NCBI GenBank assembly: GCA_017938485.1
Contig: JAGBBM010000032.1
Span: 1-64,000 of the forward strand
DNA: 64,000 bases
DNA from: Lachnospiraceae bacterium
GTDB lineage: Bacteria; Bacillota; Clostridia; Lachnospirales; Lachnospiraceae
Direction of reading: 5' to 3'
A model generated the notes under the pieces. That model was not told the DNA's origin. It saw only the letters and a program-made list of their open reading frames with translations, and did not search any database. The translations under genes and the position numbers were made by a program. Shown here one piece after another: positions 27,570 through 36,569 of this stretch; position 1 is the stretch's first letter, and the number at the start of each line of letters is the position of its first letter.

Positions 27570-28962
27570 GCCTATTATAGTTATAACTTATCTCATGGTG
27601 GGAATCTACATGGGACTTATTGCTTATGTTATCTATTTTATGCAGTTTAAGGCGGAGACAACTATCGCTAATTCCCGTAACATAAGACAAGATTCCTTTG
27701 CGGATACAGTAGAACGAGGGGATATTATAACCAGTGATGGAGTTGTTATTGCTACAAGTAGCACAGATGATGAGGGCACAACAACTAGAAGTTATCCTCA
27801 TGGAAGTATGTTTGCACATGTGGTTGGATATGAGGGCTACGGTAAAGCTGGTCTTGAGCTTCAAGGAAACTTTTATATGCTTCGCTCACACGTAAATATT
27901 TTCGAGCGCTTATTTGATGAGATAAACGAGGAAAAGAAGCGTGGCGATAATGTTATAACAACTGTTAGATATGACTTACAGGAGGCTGCTTACAATGCAC
28001 TAGGGTACTGCGATGGTGCTGTAATTGCTATAGAACCTGATACAGGAAAGATTCTTTGTATGGTTTCTAAGCCAGATTATGACCCTAATAATATTGATGA
28101 CGTATGGGCATATCTACAGACAGAAGAGGGACGGGGAAGTTCTATACTCTTAAACAGAGCAACCCAAGGTCTTTATGCCCCAGGTTCTACCTTTAAGCTT
28201 GTTACGGCTTTAGAGTACATGAGAGAGTATGATAATTATGACGAATATTCTTATGTTTGTGATAGTTCAGATATATATACCGGTGTAGAAATTGGATGTA
28301 TAGGTGGAAGCGTTCACGGGGAAGTGGATTTGGCTGATTCCCTCGCTTATTCCTGTAATACCTCCTTTGCAAATATAGGCTCACAGCTTGATTTTGGCGA
28401 GTATAAAGCCACAGCAGAAGAATTATTGTTCAATTCGCCTCTCCCTTATGATGGCGCATATAATCAGTCATACTTTGTAATTGATGAGGATAGTCGTGCT
28501 GATGAAATTCCTCAAACTGCTATAGGGCAGGGAGATACTAGGATAACTCCTCTTCACAATGCTATGATAACCTGTGCCATTGCTAATGGTGGAGTTCTTA
28601 TGGAGCCATATCTTATCGAGAAGGTTGAAAATGATAATGGAGGAACAGTAAAAAAATTCTCCACTAAATCTTATGGAAGTCTTATGACTAGTGATGAGGC
28701 AGCAACTCTTACAGAATATATGAAATGTGTTGCTGATTATGGTTCTGCATCAGGATATTTCTGGGATTCACCATATGATGTGGCTGCAAAAACAGGAACT
28801 GCTGAGTATGATGATGAGGGTAATTCCAATTCCTGGTTTGTGGGATTTTCTAATCCTGATAATCCGGACCTTGTAGTAGTTGTTATTGTAGAAAAATATA
28901 CATTTAACGGAGTGACTGCTGCCAGTGTTGCCGAAAAGGTATTTGACGCATATTACCAATAA
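27463..28962 (+). CDS. Class B penicillin-binding protein (PbpA-like transpeptidase)
   Basis: Peptidoglycan transpeptidase partner of the preceding SEDS protein. The 499 residues comprise a basic cytoplasmic tail (1-38), one transmembrane helix (about 39-61), a short pedestal and the transpeptidase domain. Catalytic motifs are STFK (Ser242, Lys245), SCN in LAYSCNTSFAN, and KTGTAEY. The pedestal is short, as in PbpA rather than long PBP2 proteins. The ATG has an AAAGAGG site 9 nt upstream and lies inside ftsW; the next Met falls within the membrane helix, so the overlapping start is the only one that keeps the anchor. Confidence 0.93.
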   Translation: MKKKKRELENNLPLTPEEEFLQKEKERARKNKLKNKPIIVITYLMVGIYMGLIAYVIYFMQFKAETTIANSRNIRQDSFADTVERGDIITSDGVVIATSSTDDEGTTTRSYPHGSMFAHVVGYEGYGKAGLELQGNFYMLRSHVNIFERLFDEINEEKKRGDNVITTVRYDLQEAAYNALGYCDGAVIAIEPDTGKILCMVSKPDYDPNNIDDVWAYLQTEEGRGSSILLNRATQGLYAPGSTFKLVTALEYMREYDNYDEYSYVCDSSDIYTGVEIGCIGGSVHGEVDLADSLAYSCNTSFANIGSQLDFGEYKATAEELLFNSPLPYDGAYNQSYFVIDEDSRADEIPQTAIGQGDTRITPLHNAMITCAIANGGVLMEPYLIEKVENDNGGTVKKFSTKSYGSLMTSDEAATLTEYMKCVADYGSASGYFWDSPYDVAAKTGTAEYDDEGNSNSWFVGFSNPDNPDLVVVVIVEKYTFNGVTAASVAEKVFDAYYQ

Positions 28963-28989
28963 AATCTAAATTTACTATTTATGATTACC

Positions 28990-29018
28990 TTGATATATGT
29001 TGAATATTCTGTTATAAT
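28990..29018 (+). promoter_or_regulatory. Strong promoter of the Nudix gene
   Basis: TTGATA and TATAAT separated by 17 bp, about 50 nt before the start codon. Confidence 0.75.
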
Positions 29019-29070
29019 GTCAACAAATATGTAACACACCAATCTTTTATAGATTACAGGAGGAATTGCA

Positions 29071-29523
29071 ATGATTGAAGCAACAAGCTGTGGTGGTGTG
29101 GTAATCTTTAGAGGTAAAATATTATTACTTTACAAAAATTACAGAAACAAGTATGAAGGTTGGGTTTTACCAAAAGGTACAGTAGAAAAAGACGAAGAAC
29201 ATAACGAGACCGCCCTAAGAGAAGTGAAGGAAGAAACTGGTGTTTCTGCCCAGATCATAAAGTACATAGGGAAAAGTAACTACTCCTTCAATACTTCATA
29301 CGACGTTGTGAATAAGGATGTTCACTGGTATCTGATGATGGCTGATAGCTATTATAGCAAGCCACAAAGAGAAGAGTATTTTATGGACTCAGGTTACTAC
29401 AAGTATCATGAGGCGTATCATCTTCTTAAATTCCCAAACGAGAAGCAGATATTAGAGCAGGCATACGCTGAGTATACTGCTCTTAAGCAAAGAAACCTCT
29501 GGGGAAGTAAGAAATATTTTTAA
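29071..29523 (+). CDS. Nudix hydrolase
   Basis: A 150-residue cytoplasmic pyrophosphohydrolase. The Nudix box is complete: G of PKGTVEKDEE through ALREVKEETGV (about 36-58), with the REVKEE metal-binding glutamates. The N-terminus (SCGGVVIFRGKILLLYKNYRNKYEGWVLPKG, read in parts) resembles MutT/Ap4A-hydrolase-type enzymes. The ATG has a CAGGAGGA site. It has its own strong promoter and terminator, so it is monocistronic. Substrate unknown; nucleotide or dinucleoside polyphosphate cleanup is plausible. Confidence 0.9.
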   Translation: MIEATSCGGVVIFRGKILLLYKNYRNKYEGWVLPKGTVEKDEEHNETALREVKEETGVSAQIIKYIGKSNYSFNTSYDVVNKDVHWYLMMADSYYSKPQREEYFMDSGYYKYHEAYHLLKFPNEKQILEQAYAEYTALKQRNLWGSKKYF

Positions 29524-29538
29524 ATTGATTTCGCTTGC

Positions 29539-29577
29539 AAATAAAACCCGTCTATCTCGGGTTTTATTTACTTTTAT
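29539..29577 (+). terminator. Intrinsic terminator after the Nudix gene
   Basis: AAATAAAACCCG and CGGGTTTTATTT form a perfect 12-bp stem with a 7-nt loop, followed by ACTTTTA. Confidence 0.88.
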
Positions 29578-29598
29578 AGAGCATATCGGAGGAGTATT

Positions 29599-30435
29599 AT
29601 GAAAATTTCCAAAAAACAAAAAAAGAAAATCATATATATGGTTGCATTTGCTCTTTGTGTCATTATATTCTTGGTTTGTGCCTTTTATCTCATAACTTAT
29701 TTTTGGGATAGCAAACAGAGCGAAAAAAGAGTAGATGAATTAAAAGAATTAATAGTAGAAGATGATACTGAGGATTCTTCTAGTGATACAGATGCATCTT
29801 CAGATGAAAAAGAAAAACCAAAAGAGCTTACTTTTGAGGTTATTAATGGAACTCGAGTGCAAAAGAAATTCTCAAAGCTCTACAATATTAATTCAGATTT
29901 TATAGGTTGGATAACCATTGATGGAACTGATATTGATTATCCTGTTATGCAGTCCATGTACGATGAAGAATACTACCTACATAGAGATTTTGACAAAGAA
30001 TATACTAAGGGTGGAACATTATTTGCCGACACTTCCTCAGATATCGAGAAGCCAAGTGATAATATCATTATATATGGGCATAACATGACTACAGGAAAGA
30101 TGTTCCACAGCCTTTTCGAGTATGAGGATGAAGATTTTTACAAGGAACACAAGTATATTTCTTTTGATACTATATATGGAAATGGAACCTATGAGATAAT
30201 TGCAGCTTTTAGAACAAGAATATACGAGCCAGATTACACAGGTTTTAAGTATTATCAGTTTTTTGATGCAGCTAGTGAGGCTGAATTTAATTACTACATA
30301 GAAAACTGCAAAGCTTTAACTCCATACCAGATGGATTCTACTGCAACCTATGGTGATACCCTTATTACACTTTCCACTTGTGCTTATCATCATGACAACG
30401 GAAGATATGTAGTTGTTGCAAAGAAAATTGACTAG
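29599..30435 (+). CDS. Class B sortase
   Basis: Membrane-bound transpeptidase that attaches surface proteins to the wall or polymerises them. Of 278 residues, about 12-36 form the membrane anchor, 38-75 an acidic Ser-rich linker, and 85-278 the sortase barrel. The active site is intact: His161 in IYGHNM, Cys261 in TLSTCAY, and the Arg of NGRYVVV (about 272). NSDFIGWITIDGTDIDYPVM and HRDFDKEYTKGGTLFAD are typical of class B. No sortase substrate with an NPQTN-like or LPxTG signal was seen in the window. Confidence 0.93.
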   Translation: MKISKKQKKKIIYMVAFALCVIIFLVCAFYLITYFWDSKQSEKRVDELKELIVEDDTEDSSSDTDASSDEKEKPKELTFEVINGTRVQKKFSKLYNINSDFIGWITIDGTDIDYPVMQSMYDEEYYLHRDFDKEYTKGGTLFADTSSDIEKPSDNIIIYGHNMTTGKMFHSLFEYEDEDFYKEHKYISFDTIYGNGTYEIIAAFRTRIYEPDYTGFKYYQFFDAASEAEFNYYIENCKALTPYQMDSTATYGDTLITLSTCAYHHDNGRYVVVAKKID

Positions 30436-30454
30436 TTTTTGGTGCTATGTTTTC

Positions 30455-30483
30455 TTGACACATCTATAAAAATGTGCTATATT
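30455..30483 (+). promoter_or_regulatory. Near-consensus promoter of tRNA-Leu
   Basis: TTGACA and TATATT at 17-bp spacing, 12 nt before the mature tRNA. Confidence 0.85.
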
Positions 30484-30495
30484 TTCATATGCCTA

Positions 30496-30578
30496 GCCGG
30501 TGTGGCGGAATGGCAGACGCGGCAGACTCAAAATCTGTTTATGGTGACATAGTGCGGGTTCAAGTCCCGCCACCGGCA
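30496..30578 (+). tRNA. tRNA-Leu(CAA)
   Basis: GCCGGTG at the 5' end pairs with CACCGGC at the 3' end, followed by discriminator A; CCA is not encoded. The anticodon stem GCAGA/TCTGT encloses the loop CTCAAAA, so the anticodon is CAA and reads TTG. The long variable arm and GGGTTCAAGTCCC T-arm fit a class II leucine tRNA. Confidence 0.95.
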
Positions 30579-30580
30579 CG

Positions 30581-30616
30581 AAAAAGCCCCTGATATTTAT
30601 ATCAAGGGCTTTTTTC
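30581..30616. terminator. Bidirectional terminator between tRNA-Leu and sigE
   Basis: AAAAAGCCC pairs with GGGCTTTTT, and an inner TGATAT/ATATCA stem continues past a single mismatch. A-run and T-run on the two sides let it end both convergent transcripts. Confidence 0.88.
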
Positions 30617-31345
30617 TTATCCTAGTCTAATCATCTCTTTCTTTAACCGCTTAATTATCTTTTTTTCAAGGCGTGATATGTAGGATTGTGATATACCTAA
30701 AAGGTCTGCCACCTCCTTTTGTGTCATTTCCTCGTCATCATGTCCAATGCCAAATCTAAGTTCAATTATGGTTCTTTCTCTATCTGTCAAAATATTCATT
30801 GCCTGTTCCAATAAATTTTTGTCTATTTCATCTTCGATATCACTGTAAATCATATCATCATCAGTTCCAAGAATGTCCGACAAGAGAAGTTCGTTTCCGT
30901 CCCAGTCCACATTTAATGGCTCATCTATGGACACTTCAACTCTTGTTCTGGCACTTCTCCTTAAATGCATAAGTATTTCATTTTCAATACATCTACTTGC
31001 ATAGGTTGCCAATTTAATATTTTTATCTGTTTTAAATGTATTTATAGCTTTGATAAGTCCAATTGTCCCAATGGATATTAAATCCTCAACTCCTACACCT
31101 GTATTATCAAATTTTTTTGCTATGTACACTACAAGTCTAAGGTTATGTTCAATAAGAACCCTTCTTGCATATTCTTCGTCGTAAGAAAGTCGTTCTAATA
31201 ATAGGGATTCCTCGTCAGAAGATAGTGGTGGTGGCAATATATCGGCACCACCTATATAATGCACTTCGTTTTTTGGAAATAAAATATAATTTGCAAAGCT
31301 TTTTATATTAAATCTGATTTTGTTATTACTAACAATACTAATCAT
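30617..31345 (-). CDS. sigE: Sporulation sigma factor SigE (pro-sigma-E)
   Basis: Mother-cell sigma factor of early sporulation, made as an inactive membrane-bound precursor. The N-terminus (about 1-25) is an amphipathic pro-sequence, followed by [17 protein letters not shown], closely matching Bacillus pro-sigma-E around its cleavage site. Region 2 has [26 protein letters not shown] and [16 protein letters not shown]; region 4 ends [19 protein letters not shown]. Its ATG overlaps the spoIIGA stop by 4 nt, the classic spoIIG operon. 242 residues is the usual length. Confidence 0.97.
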   Translation of the reverse strand: MISIVSNNKIRFNIKSFANYILFPKNEVHYIGGADILPPPLSSDEESLLLERLSYDEEYARRVLIEHNLRLVVYIAKKFDNTGVGVEDLISIGTIGLIKAINTFKTDKNIKLATYASRCIENEILMHLRRSARTRVEVSIDEPLNVDWDGNELLLSDILGTDDDMIYSDIEDEIDKNLLEQAMNILTDRERTIIELRFGIGHDDEEMTQKEVADLLGISQSYISRLEKKIIKRLKKEMIRLG

Positions 31346-32214
31346 TTGAATTTCTCCTTCCTATCTGGTTTTAAGCTTTCATTAAGTAAAACCTGGTATT
31401 CGTTATTGTTTTTTAATTTAAATCTGCTTATACCGCAGACTATTTTTTCAACCTTATAATTTAAATCTGTAAATATAAGGGATGTGCTAATAAAAGCAGG
31501 CATAAGTGCAAAATCCGTGCTTATGGTCCTGTAGGGCAAAGGATAAAAGTCGATATTATACTCTTGTTTTATACCTTCATAATCAAATTCCCCGGATTTG
31601 TGATACTTAAGAATAGATTCATAAGCCTTAGCTGATGCTATTTTTTTTAAAACTCTATAATCCAAAATAATTACTGGAGAGCCAGAATATGGGTCTCTTA
31701 GGCAATTACCCGTATCTAAAAAGCCCGTAAGATTAATTTTTTTATCATTTATATTTAGATTTAATTTGAATTTATTTTCTTTTGCGGGAATAATCAGTTT
31801 TGAATACACAAGAAGATAGGTCGATATAATCGAAGTAAAAAATATAATGGATATTCCTTTTATATTTTTAGTGATATAACCAGTGAAAAAAAGTCCTAGT
31901 CCACCATATAAGATAAACATCACCATCATTGATACAAGTAAATATCTTAATATACACCCCTGATTATATATTTTAAAAAATATACCAATCATAATTAGAT
32001 ATATGCCGGCATAAGCTATATGATGAATATATTTTTCCGCCCTTATTGTTAATATGTATTCAACTGTTGTAACCAAAGCTGTGATAAAAGAGAAAATAAA
32101 CCCTCTTAAAAGCTTTATTTTTTCCTGTAAAATAATTGAGGAAATATTTATTACAGCAAGGTTAATGATTGTATTCCATAAAATCATTTCATCCACATAG
32201 ATGACGTAGGACAT
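31342..32214 (-). CDS. spoIIGA: SpoIIGA sigma-E processing protease
   Basis: Membrane aspartic protease that processes pro-sigma-E when signalled from the forespore. The N-terminal half has five or more transmembrane helices (about 1-145); the C-terminal soluble half carries the aspartic protease motif [11 protein letters not shown], with Asp near residue 167 of this start. The ATG at 32214 is preferred because GGAGG lies 5 nt upstream; a GTG two codons earlier overlaps that site. It directly precedes sigE. A Spo0A-box-like site lies upstream. Confidence 0.95.
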   Translation of the reverse strand: MSYVIYVDEMILWNTIINLAVINISSIILQEKIKLLRGFIFSFITALVTTVEYILTIRAEKYIHHIAYAGIYLIMIGIFFKIYNQGCILRYLLVSMMVMFILYGGLGLFFTGYITKNIKGISIIFFTSIISTYLLVYSKLIIPAKENKFKLNLNINDKKINLTGFLDTGNCLRDPYSGSPVIILDYRVLKKIASAKAYESILKYHKSGEFDYEGIKQEYNIDFYPLPYRTISTDFALMPAFISTSLIFTDLNYKVEKIVCGISRFKLKNNNEYQVLLNESLKPDRKEKFK

Positions 32215-32241
32215 TTTCACCTCCTTGTTTCTTTCATCAAG

Positions 32242-32316
32242 ATTATAGTGATTTGCATATGAAAAAATCGTCGTTTACTGTAGGTAAGTTACGAAGAATT
32301 GCGAAGTATTTCGACA
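32242..32316. promoter_or_regulatory. spoIIG control region with a Spo0A box
   Basis: On the minus strand a perfect 0A box TGTCGAA (32316-32310) lies about 63 nt upstream of TATAAT (32247-32242), itself 27 nt before the spoIIGA start. A degenerate box CGACGAT (32274-32268) falls near the -35 position, where no sigma-A -35 hexamer is seen. This resembles the Bacillus spoIIG promoter, activated by Spo0A-phosphate. On the plus strand the same box lies about 30 nt before the subtilase gene. Confidence 0.6.
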
Positions 32317-32344
32317 GCTAAATTCGAGCAAAAAAGGAGAATAA

Positions 32345-34021
32345 ATGGAACTTGAAGAAAGTAAAATAAGCACAGAGCTAAATCTGGCTCTAAATACCCC
32401 TTTAGATGAGCGTATAAAGTCACTAGATTTAAATGTTGGATATATTGGTGAGACAGATGAGTGGGAGCTTATAGTTAAGCACACTGGAAATTTGGAAGAC
32501 ATAAGTATAAGACTAGGCTTTGATTACATTGTCTTATTGAATGGATATGGAATAATAAGGATAAAATCTGCTCTTATAGAAGAATTGTCAAAAAGTCCTG
32601 AAATTATATATATAGAAAAACCAAAGAGTATATACGAGGAAGCCACAAGAATAATAAATGGATATAGTGCATCCTGTATGGGCTTTTTAAATAGAGATGA
32701 TAATAGATTAACTGGAAAAGGGGTTATTGTTGCCGTTATAGATTCAGGAATATATTATAATCATCCGATTTTTTGGAATGGGGATAAAAGTAAAATTGTA
32801 CAGATATGGGACCAAACAGAATATGGTAATCCACCTACAGGCTATAATTTAGGCGTAATATATGATAGAAGTGATATTGAATCTGGAAATATTATCACTA
32901 CTGATTCATCAGGACATGGGACAGCAGTGGCAAGTATAATCGCAAATATCGCGTCCCAAGCAGACTTACTTATAGTCAAATTAGACAATAGAGGTAGCAG
33001 TGGCTTTCCAACCACAATATCCCTAATGATGGCCATAGATTATGCAATTAAATTTGCCAGAGAGAAAAATCAACCTCTAGTAATTAATTTGAGTTTTGGA
33101 AATAATTATGGAGACCACAATGGAAATTCAATACTGGAAGATTATATAGATTCTGTATCAAGAGTTTATAAAACATCTATTATTGTTGGAACAGGAAATG
33201 ATGGTGATTCAGGAAAACATTATCAGTTTTTGCTTGGAAATGTGGGATATAAGCAGATTGATTTTAAGGTTGATGATTTTGAAACAGGTATAAATCTTCA
33301 AGTTTGGAGAGATTATTCAGATATAATTGATGTAATTGTAAGGACACCGTCAGGGGAAACAATAGGTCCTTTAAGCGAATTTCAAAAGATTGCAAATTAT
33401 AATTTGCCAGATATGAATATAAGTGTTATATATGGTGCACCAAGCCCTATAAATGCTAGATTTGAAACCTATATCAGTATTATACCAAAAAATCAATATA
33501 TTGAAAGTGGAATTTGGAATATTTTTTTGTATCCAAAATCCATAAGCAATGGAAGAATAGATATATGGCTTCCAGTTAAAGGAAGTACATCCTCAGATGT
33601 ATCATTTTTATATCCGTCAGAATTTACCACCTTAACTATTCCATCTACAGCAAGAAATGTAATAAGTGTTGGGGCTTATGACTCCATAAATGATACATAT
33701 GCTCCTTTTTCCGGAAGAGGATTTACTGTGGATGGGGTAATAAAGCCTGACATTGTGGCTCCAGGAGTCGATATAGATGTGGCTTTACCAGGTGGTGGAT
33801 ATGGTGTTGCTACAGGTACATCCTTTGCTACACCCTTTGTTTCTGCAGGTGTTGCTATTATGATGGAAGATGGAATAGTAAGCGGAAAAGACCCTTTCTT
33901 TTATGGGGAAAGAATTAAGGCATATATAATTAAAGGTGCAAGAATACTTCCCGGTTACAGAGTGTGGCCTAACGAAAAATTAGGCTGGGGTGCTTTTTGT
34001 TTGGAAGATAGTATGTTATAA
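32345..34021 (+). CDS. Csp-like S8 subtilisin-family serine protease
   Basis: A 558-residue subtilase with no signal peptide or membrane helix. An N-terminal pro-domain (about 1-110) precedes the catalytic domain. The triad is complete: Asp133 (AVIDSGI), His191 (SSGHGTAVAS), Ser493 (GTSFATPFVS), with oxyanion Asn near 285 (GTGND). A long insert between His and Ser (about 295-430) fits the jelly-roll domain of clostridial Csp germination proteases. It is divergent from spoIIGA-sigE, which supports a spore-related role such as activating a cortex lytic enzyme. Similar subtilases occur in several copies in Lachnospiraceae, so this is likely but not certain. AAAGGAG precedes the ATG. Confidence 0.85.
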   Translation: MELEESKISTELNLALNTPLDERIKSLDLNVGYIGETDEWELIVKHTGNLEDISIRLGFDYIVLLNGYGIIRIKSALIEELSKSPEIIYIEKPKSIYEEATRIINGYSASCMGFLNRDDNRLTGKGVIVAVIDSGIYYNHPIFWNGDKSKIVQIWDQTEYGNPPTGYNLGVIYDRSDIESGNIITTDSSGHGTAVASIIANIASQADLLIVKLDNRGSSGFPTTISLMMAIDYAIKFAREKNQPLVINLSFGNNYGDHNGNSILEDYIDSVSRVYKTSIIVGTGNDGDSGKHYQFLLGNVGYKQIDFKVDDFETGINLQVWRDYSDIIDVIVRTPSGETIGPLSEFQKIANYNLPDMNISVIYGAPSPINARFETYISIIPKNQYIESGIWNIFLYPKSISNGRIDIWLPVKGSTSSDVSFLYPSEFTTLTIPSTARNVISVGAYDSINDTYAPFSGRGFTVDGVIKPDIVAPGVDIDVALPGGGYGVATGTSFATPFVSAGVAIMMEDGIVSGKDPFFYGERIKAYIIKGARILPGYRVWPNEKLGWGAFCLEDSML

Positions 34022-34049
34022 TTATAAAAAATAAAAAGGGGATAAAAGA

Positions 34050-34766
34050 GTGTCTGAACAGATAAATATATTACTTTTAGAGGACGATGAAGCTCTTGCC
34101 ATGGGACTATTGTATTCTCTAAAAAAAGAAGGTTACAATGTTACAAGTATAAAAACATACAAAGAAGGCATGGATTATCTTAAGAAAAATCAATCTTTTA
34201 ATAATCTTCTTTGCCTTTTTGACGTTATGTTGCCTGACGGAAATGGTTTTGACTTACTATTGGAGTATAGAAAAGCGGGTTTGAATATGCCTGTTATATT
34301 TCTAACAGCTATTTCTGATGAAATAAATATCGTTCAAGGTCTTGATATGGGCGCAGATGATTATATTACCAAGCCCTTCAAAGTAAAAGAATTACTTTCA
34401 AGAATTAAGGCTGTTACAAGAAGATATTATTCAAAAGATTTATCCAAGGAAAGTTCACTAATACGATATGGAAATCTATTGGTTGATGAGTCAAAAGCAG
34501 AAGTTAAATTGATTGGAGAATCCGAATCAGTACTTGATTTAACTTCAAACGAATATAAATTGCTTTTGTATTTTTTACATAATCAAGGCATTTTACTTAC
34601 AAGAAATAACTTACTGGAAAAACTTTTTGACAACAATGGCTCTTATGTTGATGACAACACTTTATCAGTGTACATAAATAGACTTAGAGAAAAACTTGAA
34701 CACGGAAAAGATTATATAAAGACTATTCATGGCTTGGGATATATAATGGAGAAAGAGAATGTTTAG
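34050..34766 (+). CDS. OmpR/PhoB-family response regulator
   Basis: A 238-residue DNA-binding regulator. The receiver domain (about 5-122) has the acidic pocket (LLEDDE), the phosphoacceptor Asp in CLFDVMLPDG (about 56), the Thr of FLTAIS and the Lys of YITKPFK. The C-terminal winged helix (about 140-235) ends LSVYINRLREKLE...IKTIHGLGYIME. The start is GTG after AAAAGGGG. It overlaps the kinase gene by 8 nt. It likely controls the ABC genes downstream. Confidence 0.93.
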   Translation: MSEQINILLLEDDEALAMGLLYSLKKEGYNVTSIKTYKEGMDYLKKNQSFNNLLCLFDVMLPDGNGFDLLLEYRKAGLNMPVIFLTAISDEINIVQGLDMGADDYITKPFKVKELLSRIKAVTRRYYSKDLSKESSLIRYGNLLVDESKAEVKLIGESESVLDLTSNEYKLLLYFLHNQGILLTRNNLLEKLFDNNGSYVDDNTLSVYINRLREKLEHGKDYIKTIHGLGYIMEKENV

Positions 34767-35757
34767 ACAAAAGGTACAAAAAATTTATTTGATAGGATGC
34801 ATTTTAATATTTGCTCTTGCAACAATAATTGCAGCGTTAAGTAAGTTTCCCAATAAAGCTATATTTTTAATTTTTGTCAGTGTATCTCTTGTATGGTTTT
34901 TGGGTTCTCTGGCTATAGAGAGTATCAATAAACGAATTTACAATATTCGTGTAGCAACAGAGAATTTAAAACCGGAAGAAACTGAGATATACATTGATGA
35001 TGAACTCGGCAAGCTCGCTAGCGAAATAGATAAGCTTATTAAGCTATATGAAGAAAGCCTTGAAAGCAAAACAAAAGAAAAAGAATTTTTAAGAGATATA
35101 ATATCCGATATGTCACATCAGATAAAAACTCCCCTTGCATCTCTTTCTTTATTTAATGAAATTTTGCAGGAGGATTTAAATGACGAAAGATTTAAAGATA
35201 TGGTTGAGTCTTCCAACGCTCAGTTAGAAAGAATAAAGTGGCTTATCCTTTCTATGCTACAGTTGTCCAAGATTGAAGCAAAATCGGTTTGTTTTAACAA
35301 AAGTTATATCTCGTCTATTAGTATAATTTCTAGTTGTGTAGATATATTAAAGACATCAATAGACGCAAAATCATTAAAAATAAATCTTCCTTCCGTGGAT
35401 TATGATATTCTGGTTGATGGAGAGTGGCTAAAAGAAGCACTTGTGAACATTATAAAAAATGCTGTGGAATATAGTGATTTTAATTCAAAAATTGATATAA
35501 CTTTATCTAAAACCCCTGTAGCTACAACATTTTCTATTACTGATTACGGTGATGGTATATCAGAAGAAGATAGATTGAATGTATTCAAAAGATTTTATCG
35601 CACAGAAAAAAGCAAATCGGATAATGTTGGTATAGGGCTGTCTCTTTCAAAAAGTATCATAGAAGAAATGGGAGGCAGAATATGGATTGAAAGCAGACAC
35701 AAAGATGAATGTATTAATGGCGAACATTCCTATACAAGCATATATATTATGTTTTAA
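34759..35757 (+). CDS. Intramembrane-sensing histidine kinase
   Basis: A 332-residue kinase with two close transmembrane helices (about 8-26 and 31-50) and almost no outer loop, the layout of BceS-type kinases that sense through a partner transporter. The H-box is SDMSHQIKTPLASL (His about 123), followed by N-box IIKNAVEYSD, DYGDGI and GIGLSLSKSIIEEMGG. It pairs with the overlapping regulator gene. Cognate input is probably the ABC transporter encoded just downstream. Confidence 0.92.
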   Translation: MFRQKVQKIYLIGCILIFALATIIAALSKFPNKAIFLIFVSVSLVWFLGSLAIESINKRIYNIRVATENLKPEETEIYIDDELGKLASEIDKLIKLYEESLESKTKEKEFLRDIISDMSHQIKTPLASLSLFNEILQEDLNDERFKDMVESSNAQLERIKWLILSMLQLSKIEAKSVCFNKSYISSISIISSCVDILKTSIDAKSLKINLPSVDYDILVDGEWLKEALVNIIKNAVEYSDFNSKIDITLSKTPVATTFSITDYGDGISEEDRLNVFKRFYRTEKSKSDNVGIGLSLSKSIIEEMGGRIWIESRHKDECINGEHSYTSIYIMF

Positions 35758-35787
35758 AAATTCTTACTAAATTGTAAGAATTTTTTT
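35756..35787 (+). terminator. Terminator or attenuator between kinase and ABC genes
   Basis: AAAAATTCTTAC and GTAAGAATTTTT form a 12-bp stem with a 6-nt loop and a seven-T tail. It begins inside the kinase stop codon. It could let the regulatory and transport genes be expressed at different levels. Confidence 0.8.
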
Positions 35788-35855
35788 ATTTAATGAAAGA
35801 AAATAGAAAGCATTATACTTTAAACTGAGATTATTAAAATACTTGGAGGTATACT

Positions 35856-36554
35856 ATGACTATATTAAAAACAGAAAAATTAACGAAGATATACGGAAAA
35901 AAAGATACAGCCGTAACAGCAGTTGACCACATCGATTTGGAAGTAAAAAAAGGGTCATTTGTTGCTATTGTGGGTTCTTCGGGTTCAGGAAAATCTACGT
36001 TTTTACACCTCATTGGAGGTGTGGATACCCCTACTGAAGGTGAAGTTTTTATTGAAGATGAGAATATTTACAAATTATCTGACATAAAACGTTCCAGCCT
36101 TAGAAGACGAAAGATAGGGTTTGTATTTCAGACCTATAATTTAATTCCTGTACTTACTGTAGAAGAAAATATCAAAATGCCTTTACTGTTGGATGGTTGC
36201 AAGGTTAATCAAGAAAAGATTGATAGCATTATGGAAGATTTGCAGCTTACAAAGAGAAAAAACCACTTACCAAATCAGCTTTCCGGTGGGCAACAGCAAA
36301 GGGTAGCCATAGGAAGAGCACTGGCAAATAATCCATCGATTATAATTGCTGATGAACCAACTGGTAATCTTGACAAGAAAAACAGTGAAGAGGTTATGGA
36401 ACTTCTAACTAAAGCTGTAAGAAAAGGTGGACAGACCCTGATTTTAGTTACACATGAACCGGATATCGCAGCTATGGCAGATAGAATTATTCATCTTGAG
36501 GATGGAAAAATAATAAGTGACACCGAAAATAAAAATGTGAGTAATCCACAGTAA
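35856..36554 (+). CDS. ABC transporter ATPase (MacB/BceA-like)
   Basis: A 232-residue nucleotide-binding subunit. Walker A GSSGSGKST (about 38-46), Q-loop VFQTYNLIP, signature LSGGQQQRVAIGRALA, Walker B IIIADEPTGNLD and switch His in LVTHEP. The family serves FtsX-type permeases in antimicrobial peptide resistance, lipoprotein transport or cell-wall signalling. The stop lies 15 nt before the permease ATG, and a TTGGAGG site sits in that gap. A weak TATACT at 35814 may be part of an inducible promoter. Confidence 0.94.
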   Translation: MTILKTEKLTKIYGKKDTAVTAVDHIDLEVKKGSFVAIVGSSGSGKSTFLHLIGGVDTPTEGEVFIEDENIYKLSDIKRSSLRRRKIGFVFQTYNLIPVLTVEENIKMPLLLDGCKVNQEKIDSIMEDLQLTKRKNHLPNQLSGGQQQRVAIGRALANNPSIIIADEPTGNLDKKNSEEVMELLTKAVRKGGQTLILVTHEPDIAAMADRIIHLEDGKIISDTENKNVSNPQ

Positions 36555-36569
36555 TTGGAGGTGAATAAT

